This document shows positions 35,605 to 47,300 of a stretch of DNA of 64,000 nucleotides, piece after piece. This stretch comes from Lytechinus pictus (taxonomy: Eukaryota; Echinodermata; Echinoidea; Temnopleuroida; Toxopneustidae), in NCBI RefSeq assembly GCF_037042905.1, contig NC_087249.1:41313401-41377400 (forward strand), given 5' to 3'. Positions within the stretch are counted from its first letter, which is position 1. Every line of letters begins with the position of its first letter. The notes under the pieces are model-generated. The model saw only the letters and a list, made by a program, of their open reading frames with translations, did no database searches and had not been told where the DNA came from. The position numbers were made by a program, and so were the translations under genes.

Positions 35605-38149
35605 TTAGGCGGACAAGGGGGCCGAGGGGCCCGCCCCCCCCCCCCCTCTTGGCGGAGCAAAAAAAGGGAAAGAAAGAAGGAATAAAGGAGGGAAAAGAGA
35701 GGAGAAAAAGAAGAGAAGGACGACGAGTGCATAAAATAAGATTGAGGGGAAGACTTGGAAAATAAAAAGAATCTTTTGTGCCACTATTTAAAATTTTCGC
35801 TCGCGCTTCGCACTCGCATTGCCTGTTAGGTGATTTACATATCTTGTTCAATATGGAGCTCGAATGTCAAGTTTGGAAGTCAATATACAAAACATATTTC
35901 ACCTCGGAAATCGAACTTTCATTATTTTGTGTGATTTACAAATTGTAATAATATTCGCAATATTATATTCGCAATATTTTTACACAATTAATTTACATGT
36001 AATGCCATTCTTCTCATTCTTCCTCTCTTTCCCGCTCTCTCCATTTTCGAACTTCTTCCCTCTTTATTTCCCTTTCCTCTCTCACTTTCTTTATGTTTTC
36101 TTTATCTTTTCTTGGATATCAGTCTCTATATCCATTGTCAAAATATCTATCCGACTGATTCCTATGTTTATTGTGTATATTTGTATATAATTTACAAGTT
36201 GTTTCTTTTTTCTTTTTTTTTCTTTTTGACGAAATACTATTTTGTTTTTGTTTATTTGCTTATATTCCATGCATTGTATATTTGTCTTGTATCATTTTGT
36301 ACTTCTTGTTATGAACAAAATGCTGGCAATTGCCAGTGAAGTTCTAATAAATTCAATTCAATTCAATTCAAATTGATTTTTAAAAATTGCTCTGTAAAAA
36401 TGTCAGTTTTATGGTCTGAATATTAACATTTGCTGCTTGCGCTGCGCGCTCGCAAATTTTGATTTATCAGGTATCTATTATTTTCGTGTATTTCATAAAG
36501 TTTTCAAAATATCCCTTTTCAGGTCTGATTGTTAAGACGTATCAGCTAGCGCGCTGCACGCTCGCATTTTGATTGGCGAGTTATATATGTTTCAATATTG
36601 ATTATACAACAAACTACTTAAAATCCCCTTTTCATGACAGTTTATCACAAATTTTATTTGAAAATATATTAACTGATGCATCTTATTTATAATTACAAAA
36701 GTGAAATGTCCAGTTTTATGCCATAATATCATCATATATTGCGCCCTCATTAGGCATTAATAAATATGATATTAAATTAATAATAAAATTGTCACTTTTG
36801 TTTCATCTCGCTTAGCAAGAGGAATATAGGAAGATAGTCATCATTTTCATATGATGACATGTCGTAAGGATGTCCCGGTCCTATGTCAAAACTCAGAGTA
36901 ATAATAATAAAAATATCAACTCCTTTTTAAGTGCGATCCATATCCACCTTACAATTTTTCTACAAAGTGCTTGAAATATAAAGCTGAAATTGACTCTTTT
37001 TTCAAATCGGAATATCAAAGTTTCCTGATTTTCATGATTAAAATGTATTTAGAATGCCTAGATTCTAGGTCTAAATATGAAACACGCGCGCGCATGTTTA
37101 TTCAGATACTCAACTTGTTCTCCATTTAAATAATTATCCAGTTTCAGATCACAATATCAAAAAATTTCTGCTCGCGCTTTGTGCTCGCATTATTAATGTA
37201 GGAGGACCCCATATTACTCATCCTTTTCATGATTTACAAAATATGAACAGAGTGGCCCATTTTTAGGTCTAAATCTCGATTTTTTTTTTCTGCTCGCGCT
37301 TCCCGCTCGCATCAATTATTAAATTATATAGCTATCCTGTTCACGATTACAAAAACTGATTAAAATTTTCCATTCTTTCTTTAGAAAGTTCAATATTTTT
37401 CAGCTCGCGCTTCGCGCTCGTATTTTTTGATTGTCGAAATATGTAACGCCTTCATGGCTAAGTGCAAGCAGTCCTTAACCGTTACCTTTTCAACAGGTAC
37501 CAGTTCAAAACGTATGTAAAAATTTCTGCTCGCGCTTTGAGCTCGCATTATTAAAAATTAACCTTTTCATGATTTACAAAACATGAATAGAGTGTCCCGT
37601 TCAGTAAATATTATAGGACTAAATGTCGAAATTTTCCGCTAGCGCTTCGCGCTCGCATCAATTGTTTACTTATATACTGTACCTATTCTGCTTGAGTTAC
37701 AAAAAGTGCTTAGAATTTCCATTCTTTAGGTGAAAATGTCAAAAAAAAATTAGCTCGCGCCTAGCGCTCGCATTATTTGATTGCTAAATGCTACTTTAAA
37801 AGGTATCTTTTCCAACAGTACATTTCTGCTCGCGCTTTGCGTTTGTAGTAATTATTGAGTTGCTTACACATCTTTTTCAGGATAACAAATATTGCCCAGA
37901 ATGTTCAAATTTTAGGAAAAAATGCATAAAATCTCCAAAAAATTAGCTCGCGCTTCGCGCTCGCATCATATACATTATGGATTATGATATTATATATTAA
38001 TTTATAAGAATAAAGCTAAGAAGTGACTAATGAGGACTCCCCTTCAAAGAAAAACAAAAATCATCTTCGAGCTGCCGATCGGGGAAAATATGGCTGAAAC
38101 AAATTTCCGCCCCCCCCCCCCCTATTGGCGAAGGCTTGATCCGCCCCTG
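35605..38149. mobile_element. GC-punctuated element, copy 3 (nested)
   Basis: Inner insert flanked by TGTCTCC (left) and TGTCCCC (right). It shares long stretches with copy 2 and has the same series of GCTCGCGCTTCGCGCTCGCA variants (for example near 35800, 36432, 37170, 37292, 37402, 37528, 37638, 37754, 37946). Interrupted by a retroposed fragment. Confidence 0.8.
35946..36371 (+). mobile_element. Retroposed 3' fragment with (TTCAA)n tail
   Basis: About 425 bp absent from copy 2 at the same place. It ends AATAAATTCAATTCAATTCAA and is flanked by CAAATTG on both sides. A pyrimidine-rich body and a short-repeat tail fit a LINE 3' UTR. No coding part is recognisable. Confidence 0.65.
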
Positions 38150-38194
38150 TGTCCCCCCTACCTTTTGGGAGAGATTTCCGCCCCTGACAACATG

Positions 38195-38835
38195 TGATAC
38201 TAAATTTGCCACAGACCAGCTCATTGTAAATGGAGATCAAGTGTCTGATACCCTTGACATGGCCAATGAATTCAACACATACTTTTGTTTCTGTAGGTGC
38301 CAGATTGGCTTTATATTTTACCACAGGGGTAGAATGTAGTATCAACGAGTTACTTACCAGTATAACTAAGCCTACCCCTGGTACTAAGTTTGTCTTTGAA
38401 CAGGTTGGGGAACAAAATGTATCAAATATCATGAAGAAACTGCAAACATCCAAAGCAAAGGGATTGGATGGTCTTGATACTGTGCTTCTAAAAGCAGCCT
38501 CTCCTATAATTTGTACTCACCTCACTTCACTCTTTAATCGCTCACTAGATTCTGGTTTCATCCCCGATGAATGGAAACATGCTAAAGTCACTCCCATTCA
38601 CAAGGGGGGTGAGAAACATGACCCTAATAACTATAGACCTATATCTGTTATCCCTGTGGTTATGAAAATATTCGAAAGACTGGTCCATACCCAGGTTCAA
38701 GACTACATTTTGGAACATGATTTATTAGCTCGTGAACAGTCTGGATTTCGGAAGAACCACTCAAGAAGCACGGTTCTTACCTATTTGAGTGATCATCTGT
38801 ACAAAACTACAAGCAAATGGATCAGGGTCGACTGA
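38195..38835 (+). pseudogene. LINE-2 reverse transcriptase, N-terminal part
   Basis: After a frameshift near 38285 the frame gives SKAKGLDGLDTVLLKAAS, the HAKVTPIHKGG motif, NNYRPISVIPVVMKIFERLV, EQSGFRKNHS, then a frame change at about 38822 into GVVFLDLKKAFDSVDH (catalytic motif A). All standard LINE RT motifs. Confidence 0.85.
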
Positions 38836-39931
38836 CGGGAGTTGTGTTTTTAGACCTCAAAAAGGCGTTTGACTCAGTCGACCATGATCTATTGCTTCAC
38901 AAACTTACCATGTATGGAATTCTTGGAGCGGAGTATAATTGGTTTAAAACTACATAAAACATCGTTCACAGTGTACTTCTGTAAAAACATCTCCCTCTGA
39001 ATTGAAAAAAGTACAAACAGGAGTGCCTCAAGGCTCAATCTTGGGGCCTCTCCTGTTTACTATAATGGTGAATGACATGCCCAATGTACTTAAGAAATGT
39101 AAGATCATGCTCTATGCTGATGACACTGCATTAATGTACAGTGCTAAATCCACTGAAGAAATTGAAACAGAAATCAATGCTGATCTTCAGAGAATAAGTC
39201 AATGGCTAATATTAAATCGACTTACATTAAACCCTGAAAAGTCGAAATTCATGTTATTTGGTACCTCAAACAAACTGAAAAATGCTAATCTCTTAAATGT
39301 GCAAGTTGATAATCATGTCCTTGAAAGAGTTTCAAATTTCAAATACCTGGGCACGTGGTTGGACGAGTCACTCAACTGGCAAAAACAAGTTGATGAGATG
39401 AGCAAAAAAATTGGCTCACGTATTGCCTTATTAAGTAGACTAAGAAAGTACTTAACTATCGATAGTGCCAAACTCCTAGCTAATGCCTTGATAACACCTC
39501 ATTTTGACTACTGCAGTCCTTCCTGGGCTAACTGTTCACAGTACATAAAGAATGTTCTCATTGCCCAACATAAGAAAATGGCAAGACTTGTCCTTAGATG
39601 TAATTTTATGACACTTACTGTTGATGTATTGTCACAATTGAAATGGGTAAACATTGAACAAAGATGGAAATTCAACAAATGTAAATTAATGTATAATGCA
39701 CTGAATGGAGAGGGTCCTAAATATATTTCTGATATGTTTACTAAAAGTAATAGTGTCCACACTCACAGTACGAGGGGTGCCACCTCACAAGGCTTGCTAG
39801 TGCCTATGGTCAAAACACAGATGGGGAAAAAAGCTTTTCTCATGAAGGGTCGCTCTTGTGGAACGGACTTCCTTCAGCTCTTAAAAATGCAGCAACTAAA
39901 GAAGCATTCACCACCTTATACTGGATGTTAG
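38823..39931 (+). pseudogene. LINE-2 reverse transcriptase, C-terminal part
   Basis: Motif A (KKAFDSVDH), a broken stretch with two stops near 38956-38983, then VPQGSILGPLLF, IMLYADDTALM with both catalytic aspartates, FKYLGTWLDE, YCSPSWANCS, and a C-terminal region ending at about 39931 in a shifted frame. Clearly RT of the Jockey/CR1 group; inactive because of the breaks. Confidence 0.85.
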
Positions 39932-40195
39932 CAAACACTCATGAGGGATTGTAGCTACTTGTTTATGCAGTTGTTAGCTTGCCAGTGAGTGTAAATCGTT
40001 TAAATAGCAATCTTATGTAACTTTATATTATCATGTAACATACAGTCACTATTGAAACTTAAATACTCATATCATATGTAATATTTTATATCATGCGTGA
40101 AATAAATGTAAAAAATTGTTATTAACTAGAATAATATGATTTAGTCAAATGAATATTGATAAGTAATAACCACTCTGTAGTATAAGTGTAATGTG

Positions 40196-40395
40196 CACTA
40201 GCGTACCTACGGGGGGGGCAGGGGGGGCACTCTGCCCCCCCCCTGACGAGTCACAACCCATGCAAAAACGTATCTTTGCCCCCCCTGACGGGCTTGAAAA
40301 ACCCTTTTTTGCCCCCCCCCCTGACGAGCTTTAAGACCTTTTTTTTTGCTTGTCAATTTTTTTCTGTTACGAAATCCTTCATTTGTGATCGAAGA

Positions 40396-40438
<43 letters not shown>

Positions 40439-40498
40439 TGTCAAATTTTTTGGCGGACGGTTTTGCCCCCCCTTTGGAAAATCCTAGGTACGCCACTG
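40196..40498. mobile_element. hAT-like MITE (CACTAGCGTACCTA / CAGTGGCGTACCTA ends)
   Basis: 303 bp with a perfect 8-bp duplication GTAATGTG (40188-40195 and 40499-40506). Contains repeated CCCCCCTGACG(A/G) phrases, a T tract of about 38 bases and two copies of TTTGCTTGTCAA. Non-autonomous. Confidence 0.9.
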
Positions 40499-40506
40499 GT
40501 AATGTG

Positions 40507-43199
40507 TATCTTTTTTTTTAAGTATAAGTAGTTTGAGTATACGGTATATACTCAGTTCTTTCAATGAGTTCTTTTTTTGTATGATAGATCGATTTCTAAA
40601 TTCACCCTTGCATTTTCGCTGAATTGATGAATTTATAATTATAAAAACGTAGTAACCTTTAATAATGAAAATACATACTTATCAATTTTTCCTTGTTTTC
40701 CTGTCAATTTCCAATATTGCTTCCTTTTTTTAAGAACTCAAATTATTTTTCTCTCTTCGTATTGCAGTGTAACAATGTCGACTTTATAATGTGTTGTATA
40801 AAATGTGTTATTTTGATCGTTTTGTGTATATATGTATTGTGCAGGGACCTGGTTGACAACATTGTCTAAACCACTGAACAGGCTACCCTGGGTAAAGAAG
40901 ACAAATAAAAAAATATATTAAGTCAACATAATTATTACGCATGGCTAGATCCGTTATCTTGCCAAGTCGATATACCAAACGTTTTATGTCAACACGAGAT
41001 CGCGAAATAAGTTAACTCGCCAAGTCCAAATACAAAAAGCTAATGGACAGAGGCTATTCTCTTTTCTCCTATTTCCTTTCTTCCCCTTTCCGATTCTTTC
41101 CTTTAATTTCTTCTCATTTCTCTCTTCCCAATCATTCATTTTCTCCCTCTAGATCTCTCTTGCTTCTCTGTCTCTATCTATAATCTTTCTTTCCTCTCTC
41201 CCTTTCCATTCTCTTTCTTTCATTTCTTTTTTTCTCTTTCACTTTTCTTTCCCTTCTTTTCTTTCTTTCTCTCCCTTCCCATTTCCCCCTTTCTTTTCTT
41301 TTGCTTCTATTTCTTTGTCTGTTCCCCTTCCCTTTCTTTCCTCGCTCTCCTTTCTTTTCCTTCTCTTTCTTTCCCCATTTCCTTTTTTGTGGGGGGGGGT
41401 GGTGCTTTGGAAATGTTGTTGATGGTGTTTGTGTTTGTATGGTGATAAAATGAAAATCTTCTGAAAAGTATATTACAGTACTAATCAAAATCATACTGGA
41501 ATTTTTTTTAATGCAAAATATTTCTAACTGTATCTGTTTCAGAGAGATAATACGATTTCCAATTGGTGTATTCCATCAATTCTCATTTTGCCAACTCTGT
41601 TTTCACACAATATAATAATGTTGTATTGTACAGTCAAAGACTGAACCTATAAACTATCACCCAATCTATGAATATGACAGGGCCACTCTTTGATAATCCT
41701 GTGTACAACTAATAAATAAATATCGAAAGGCAATACATATGTACTTTAAAATATGATGGGCACTTTATTTACATTTTTAAAAAGACATTGCACAACACAA
41801 CTGCTAGACCGAATCATAATCCCCATGAATTTCCTTTAAAGAAAAGGGGAGGGGGTGAATAAAAGACGAATCTTCACTGAACCAAAATGGTTGGATTTTT
41901 GTAGAAACATCTCTTTCATATGGTAAAACATATGAAGAGACGTTTATTCAGTGCATCTTTACTCTAGTGAGACCTTGATATTATTATATGATGTCCATAT
42001 CTTAATATTTTATAGGGGCATTATTTCAGTTCTTGTATTAATTCATATTTTGTTCTGGTTTTTATGAATGCCTATTTCGAGCCATGTTTTAGTTAAACGA
42101 GTTACTTTGTGTCAGACACAATAATCAATGCAATCAATTATCGAGATTAGCCCACAATCTATCACTAAGCTTGGTGAAACCGGGGCCTGGAATGTTTTTT
42201 TGATTGAATGTTGGAGAAATAACCCAACACTTAAACAAAATTAAAGATAAAAATAAACATGATACTTCTTTAGCTATACATGATAGAAATTAGGAAGAAT
42301 AGTAAAATAATAAAAATTTACAAAATGTATTTCACAACATAATTCTACATAATCTTACATAGTTTGAGAGACACAATTTGTATAAAATCCTCTTGAATGA
42401 AATAGGTAAACAAATATATATCACCATCATATGAATCTGCCTTGGTCAAATCTATTAGGACAATAAAAATCTGTTCCGCCGAGGTAAATTCAACTTAGAA
42501 GATGTACATAACACGTTTTGCACATTCTGGTCTGAAATACTGCTTCAAGTTGGGCAATTATTTGACTAATGCAAGGTAGGCTGATGCAGTGTCTCCTATA
42601 TATATATAAAAGTTCCTGAGTTCTATAGGTAGGTTCTAGAACATGATTGTCACATACAAATAGAAATTTATGCAAGGCAAAAGAATTCTGTTAAAAAAGT
42701 GAAAAATATACGCATAATACAATTATGTACATAATTTGCATAGCAACTGTACAGATTTACATATTCACACTGATCGAAGAAATTTTAAACATAAATTACA
42801 ATGTACTTACACAATGAAACCCCTCTAAGATATTTTTCTAGTTAAAAAAATGATTTGGCTGAAATATATTTTTCTCCACCCGATAAAAGGCTGAATGAAA
42901 CGCCATTCTCCTTTGAAAACAACTATTTTCTACTTTTTTTAGACGACATTTGTTCTTGTTAAAACATAATTATCTTTTCAGCCTCTCATGGTTTAATTCA
43001 CCAAGGAAAACTTGATTGTCAATACACTGATTATAATTGATTAAAATTACAATTTTTATTTGCATTTTAACCTAAAGCCAAGTTAAAACTCATAAAAAAG
43101 TTGAGCTTAATACATAATGACAAATCAAACAAGCATACCCCAGAAGTAATAAACCACATGTAAAGTTATAACTTTATTATATTTTCAAATTTTCATTTA
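40507..43199. other. Intergenic region, no gene seen
   Basis: AT-rich. It contains a strongly pyrimidine-rich tract (41044-41390, CTTT/TTCC type), whose - strand reading gives a Lys/Arg/Glu-rich ORF that is a composition by-product. A G tract lies at 41390-41399. No recognisable coding region or RNA gene. Confidence 0.45.
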
Positions 43200-43440
43200 A
43201 ACCCCCATTCCACAGAGAACAAGACCGCTGAAAGACCTTTGAAAGATCTCTATAGGACTAGTCTAAGACCAGTAAGACAAGAAATATCTATCAGTCTTTC
43301 AGAGTTCTTTGAGGGGTCTTTCTGAGCCATTCCACAGAGATGACAAATTGCAGTGATCTTGAAGACCGCTGTAAGACTTCACCAATTGTAAGTCTTTCAG
43401 TGGTCTTTCAACGGTCTCCGTTCTGTGGAATGGGGGCCTA
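43200..43440. mobile_element. Fold-back MITE (CCCCCATTCCACAGA ends)
   Basis: CCCCCATTCCACAGAG on the left and the complement CTGTGGAATGGGGG on the right, flanked by TTAA/CTAA. The interior contains several GTCTTTCA / TGAAAGAC repeats in both orientations. Non-coding. Confidence 0.7.
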
Positions 43441-44114
43441 AGCTGTGATGTGCACATCAATGCCTCCCCAATTGGATACAGGCCAAAATATAACTGCTTT
43501 GTGCTTGCAAGGAAAATCTAAGAATATCCTAACTTTCTTGTTTTCAAACTGATTTTGATGGTATTTTAAGTGTTATACACGTTTCATTTCTCTCTATATA
43601 CATCATTCTATCCCTAAATCGATGGACTTGATCTTTGAAATTAAAACAACAAAATAATATTTAATTTACCACCAATTTCTGCAAAGAATCCGTTGGTAAT
43701 TTCTTTTTAAGGAAAATGGTCATGCATTAAAAAAATCTTCAAACTTAACATTTTTGTTATTAACACAATTGATTAATGAATACTATTGCGGTCACATAAA
43801 TAATGTAATGTTCAAAGTTGGTTCAAAATGTTTTTGTTTCTTTATGGGAAGAGGTCCCTGCATAGAATGTAATTAAACTTGTACCTCCTTTTCATTTTTT
43901 GTTAGTTTCACCTATTGAAAATCGAAGTAACAAACTGAATGTGCCCATATTCAAGCAATCTTCAAAATGGATAACACACTGGATCACAGATAAAATATCC
44001 CATAGAACTCTGATTCGTTGACCATGTGAACTGAGCTTCTTACAATCATGCATCATCAATGGCAATCGGATTCTTAGTTCACATGACGGATACTTTAGAA
44101 TTCCAATCTTTTAA

Positions 44115-44339
44115 AGCCCTGTCACAATGTTCCATGCAAGCCTTGCGGGTGATTGCCCACAACTGACCTGCAACAAAGTTTCAAGCACGTTCAAAACTTA
44201 TCTGCGTGCAAATCAGACTTGCTTGCGCTTCTATGGGCAACTGCGTGTGAGATGCATGCAAGATACTGTCAACGCAGGCGACCTACGGGTCGCAAAAAAG
44301 TGACCCGCAAGGCTTGCACGGAACGATGTGACAGTACCT
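44115..44339. mobile_element. TTAA-flanked MITE next to the GCNA stop codon
   Basis: Starts AGCCCTGTCACAATG and ends with GTGACAGTACC. Inner TGCAAGCCTTGCGGGT / ACCCGCAAGGCTTGCA is a perfect inverted pair. TTAA at 44111-44114 and 44340-44343 suggests a piggyBac-type target. Its edge is 14 bp past the GCNA stop, so it should be within the GCNA 3' UTR. Confidence 0.7.
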
Positions 44340-44352
44340 TTAAGAAGTGATT

Positions 44353-47300
44353 TCATGTATCTGTGATCTTGGTTTTTGTAGAGAATTCTTGGCTGAGGAG
44401 TTTCATCACTTCTGCGTGTTTTGCAGCCCCGTGGGTCTTCTTTACAGATGCGTAGTTCTCCTTGACGAACGCAGCGAAGGGGTTGGGTCCCCGCGCCCTG
44501 GCAGGGGTGCCGTCTTTTCTCAGCGTGGGCTGCAGTTCCAGGCGGCCGTTGCAGTAGGCACAGCAGAACCTCTTGGTGTCGACTGACTTTGAGTGCCGAC
44601 CAATGCTGAAAGAGAGTGTTAAAAAATTGAAATGTTAGCGAATATAACTACGGTAAAAAGACTTCATGAAATACTCATCAATAATAGTGACTTTTGATTA
44701 ATTCAGACAAAAAGTCCAAATAATACTTCTTTTTTGTCAATTTTTTTGTCATCTACATTTACAAAAATAATGTCAGAGATTAGGACAGAACTTCACACAT
44801 TGCACAGCCTTCCTATTTGAAGCACTCATCACACATAACCAGCTCATAACACAACTGCAGAATTTAATCTGTCCAGATTATGAGACCACTGCTTTACCAA
44901 GTTAGCCATCCCATCTCTGCAAAACCATAATTTAAATTTATACGTAACCCCTCCTCACACATACACACCACAGAGTAGAAATTGTGTATATACCAAATAG
45001 CGTAAAGTATCTTTCATCACAATATAGTAAAAGGTCAAGTCCACCACAGATAAATGCTGACTTGAATCAATAGAGAAAAATCAAACAAGTATATTGCTGA
45101 AAATTTCATCAAAATCGGATGTGAAATAAGAAAGTTATAACATTTTAAAGTTTCGCTTAGTTTTCATAACATAGTTACAAGTGAGATGAAAATGAGAGAG
45201 AGTCAATGATGTCCCTCACCCACTATTTCTTTTGTTTTTATTGTTTGAATTATACAATATTTCAATTTGAATAGATTTGACAACAAAGATCAACTTGACT
45301 GAACCATAAAACATTTAAACAATGGTAATACTACATGTTCAGGGAGGAATAAAACATCGCCTCACATGACAATGAGGAGAATATTAAAATAATTAATATT
45401 TCACATACTAAAATACAAAAAAAATAGTGAGTGGATGTCATCAGTCCCCTCATTTGCATACTGACCAGGATGTGAATTGAACTGTGAAATTAAGCAAAAC
45501 TTTAAAATGTCATGAATTTCTTATTTTACGCCCCAATTTTTTTTAAATTTTCAGTGATATGCTTATTGGATGTTTCTCTTTTCATTCAAATAAATCAATT
45601 TTTTTATTTTATGCCCGATTTTGATGAAATTTTCAGTGATATGCTTATTGGATATTTCTCTTTTTATTCAACTAAATTCAATTTCTAATTTTATTCCCTG
45701 ATTTTTGATGAAGTTTTCAGTGATATACCGGTACTTATTTTTTCTCTCTTTCTATTCAAATAAATAGAATTTCTTATTTTACGCCCTGATTTTGATGAAA
45801 TTTTCAGTGATATGCTTTCCTCTTTTTATTCAAATAAACTTTTTATTGCGATGGACTTGTCCTTTAATACGGTCCCAGTATTCTGACTGGTCAAAACACA
45901 TAGATACTTACATGTTTCCACACTCAACACATTTGTACTTATACTTGGTGTTGATCTCATAGGTATGACATCTCTTTATGACTGGGATCTCGGGATGGGC
46001 AAGGTTAGCCTTGGCAGCCCTAATATGATATTTTAAAAAAATAAAACAATACACATTATTAATCACTATTTTTTTTTCTTTGCAGTGCAGTATACTAGCT
46101 TTCAGCCAATAAACTTTTTCATTTAGCTTGTCAAGTTTGTGCAGTCATTTATTACTCTGCATTGGGCAGCAAAAAATGATAATGTATTAATAAAGACCAT
46201 TAATATTATGCATAAATAATATCTTATATTTGGTAGGTTCATTTCAAGCATTCAAAATATTGCTTTTCTTGATAAAATTATTTTTCATCATTTTGTATAA
46301 TGGACAGGTGTCTTGTGTTTCACATTGAGAATGCGATGGAATATCTTTGAATGTTTACACACACAAAAAATCATTATGATGTTTATTTGCATTCCCAGTA
46401 AAAAAATTAAAAAAATTATTATCCCTTTAATTAATGTAGCTTTGAAGAAAAAAAATAATAACTAAATTTATTGACATACATGTATGCAATGCAGAATTAG
46501 TTTCCCATTTGAGTAAACATTTTCAAAAAGAAAATAGACACGAAATGGAATAAGAGTACACAAAAACAAAACAGCCATACAGCCACAGCTCATATTTAAA
46601 AAAAAATACTGATGTGATACAAATTGATACAATTTGCATGGATTTTTATTCTTTATAGCAGCCCTGCATACAAATTTATTGGAAAAAACACAAAATATCT
46701 TTATCTCCAACATGAAGCAAACAAACTCATACTGTGCATGAAAGAGAAGGAATACAATATACAACATACCAGTACTTCCAGAACTTCCCGTGACCATCGC
46801 TAACTCCATGGATCAGCCAGGCCGCGGCATGACATAGCTCATGAACCAATGTATCTCTTAGACGTTCTGAAAAAGTAAAAGTTGTTTACTCGTAAAATGT
46901 TATAAGCAGGTACTTTTTCTGAGGTATTGTTTATAGTGTACTGCATTTGTATTTGATTTAAGACAGAACTAATTTTTTAAAAATAAAACTATTTGAAAAA
47001 TAAGAATTTTGTCATTTTTTTTAAAGTTTAATAGTCCAAAGTGTTTTTCATCAACATCTGCTGTCTGACAAATTGTCGGATCTGGGGAGCATTTCATCAA
47101 CTTTTTTGTCCAACACGTTGTCAGATCTTTCCTGGATTATGATTGGCTGAGAATCAATGTTGCTATGGTAACTGTCGGATAAAACAGGACTTGTCGGATA
47201 AAACGCCTGACAAGTCCTTTCATGAAATGCTCCCCTAACAACTCATTTGATTGACTGAGAAGCACTGTTATTAAGGCATTTAATGAAATGACTTGTCGGA

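Larger units (their letters stand above)
35366..38186. mobile_element. Composite hAT-like element, copy 2
   Basis: Same CATGGGCGGAAATC / GATTTCCGCCCCTG ends as 7249-9733, with its own perfect 8-bp duplication ACAACATG (35358-35365 and 38187-38194). It carries the GC-punctuated element at the same inner position (35605-38149), plus an extra ~425-bp retroposed insert at 35946-36371. Confidence 0.9.
34996..40140 (+). mobile_element. LINE-2 of this window: second decayed Jockey/CR1-type LINE, 5'-truncated
   Basis: + strand LINE lacking its endonuclease domain, beginning near the end of the linker before RT. Blocks: 35070-35365, 38195-38835, 38823-39931. It is split by a composite hAT-like element (35366-38186). 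It differs clearly in sequence from LINE-1 and keeps an intact MLYADD box. Broken by frameshifts near 38285 and 38822 and by stops near 38956. The 3' end is approximate (AATAAATGTAAAAAA at about 40100). Confidence 0.8.

Noticed and set aside
41174-41494. Lys/Arg/Glu-rich ORF of 106 aa
   Set aside because: Antisense reading of a pyrimidine tract; low complexity only.
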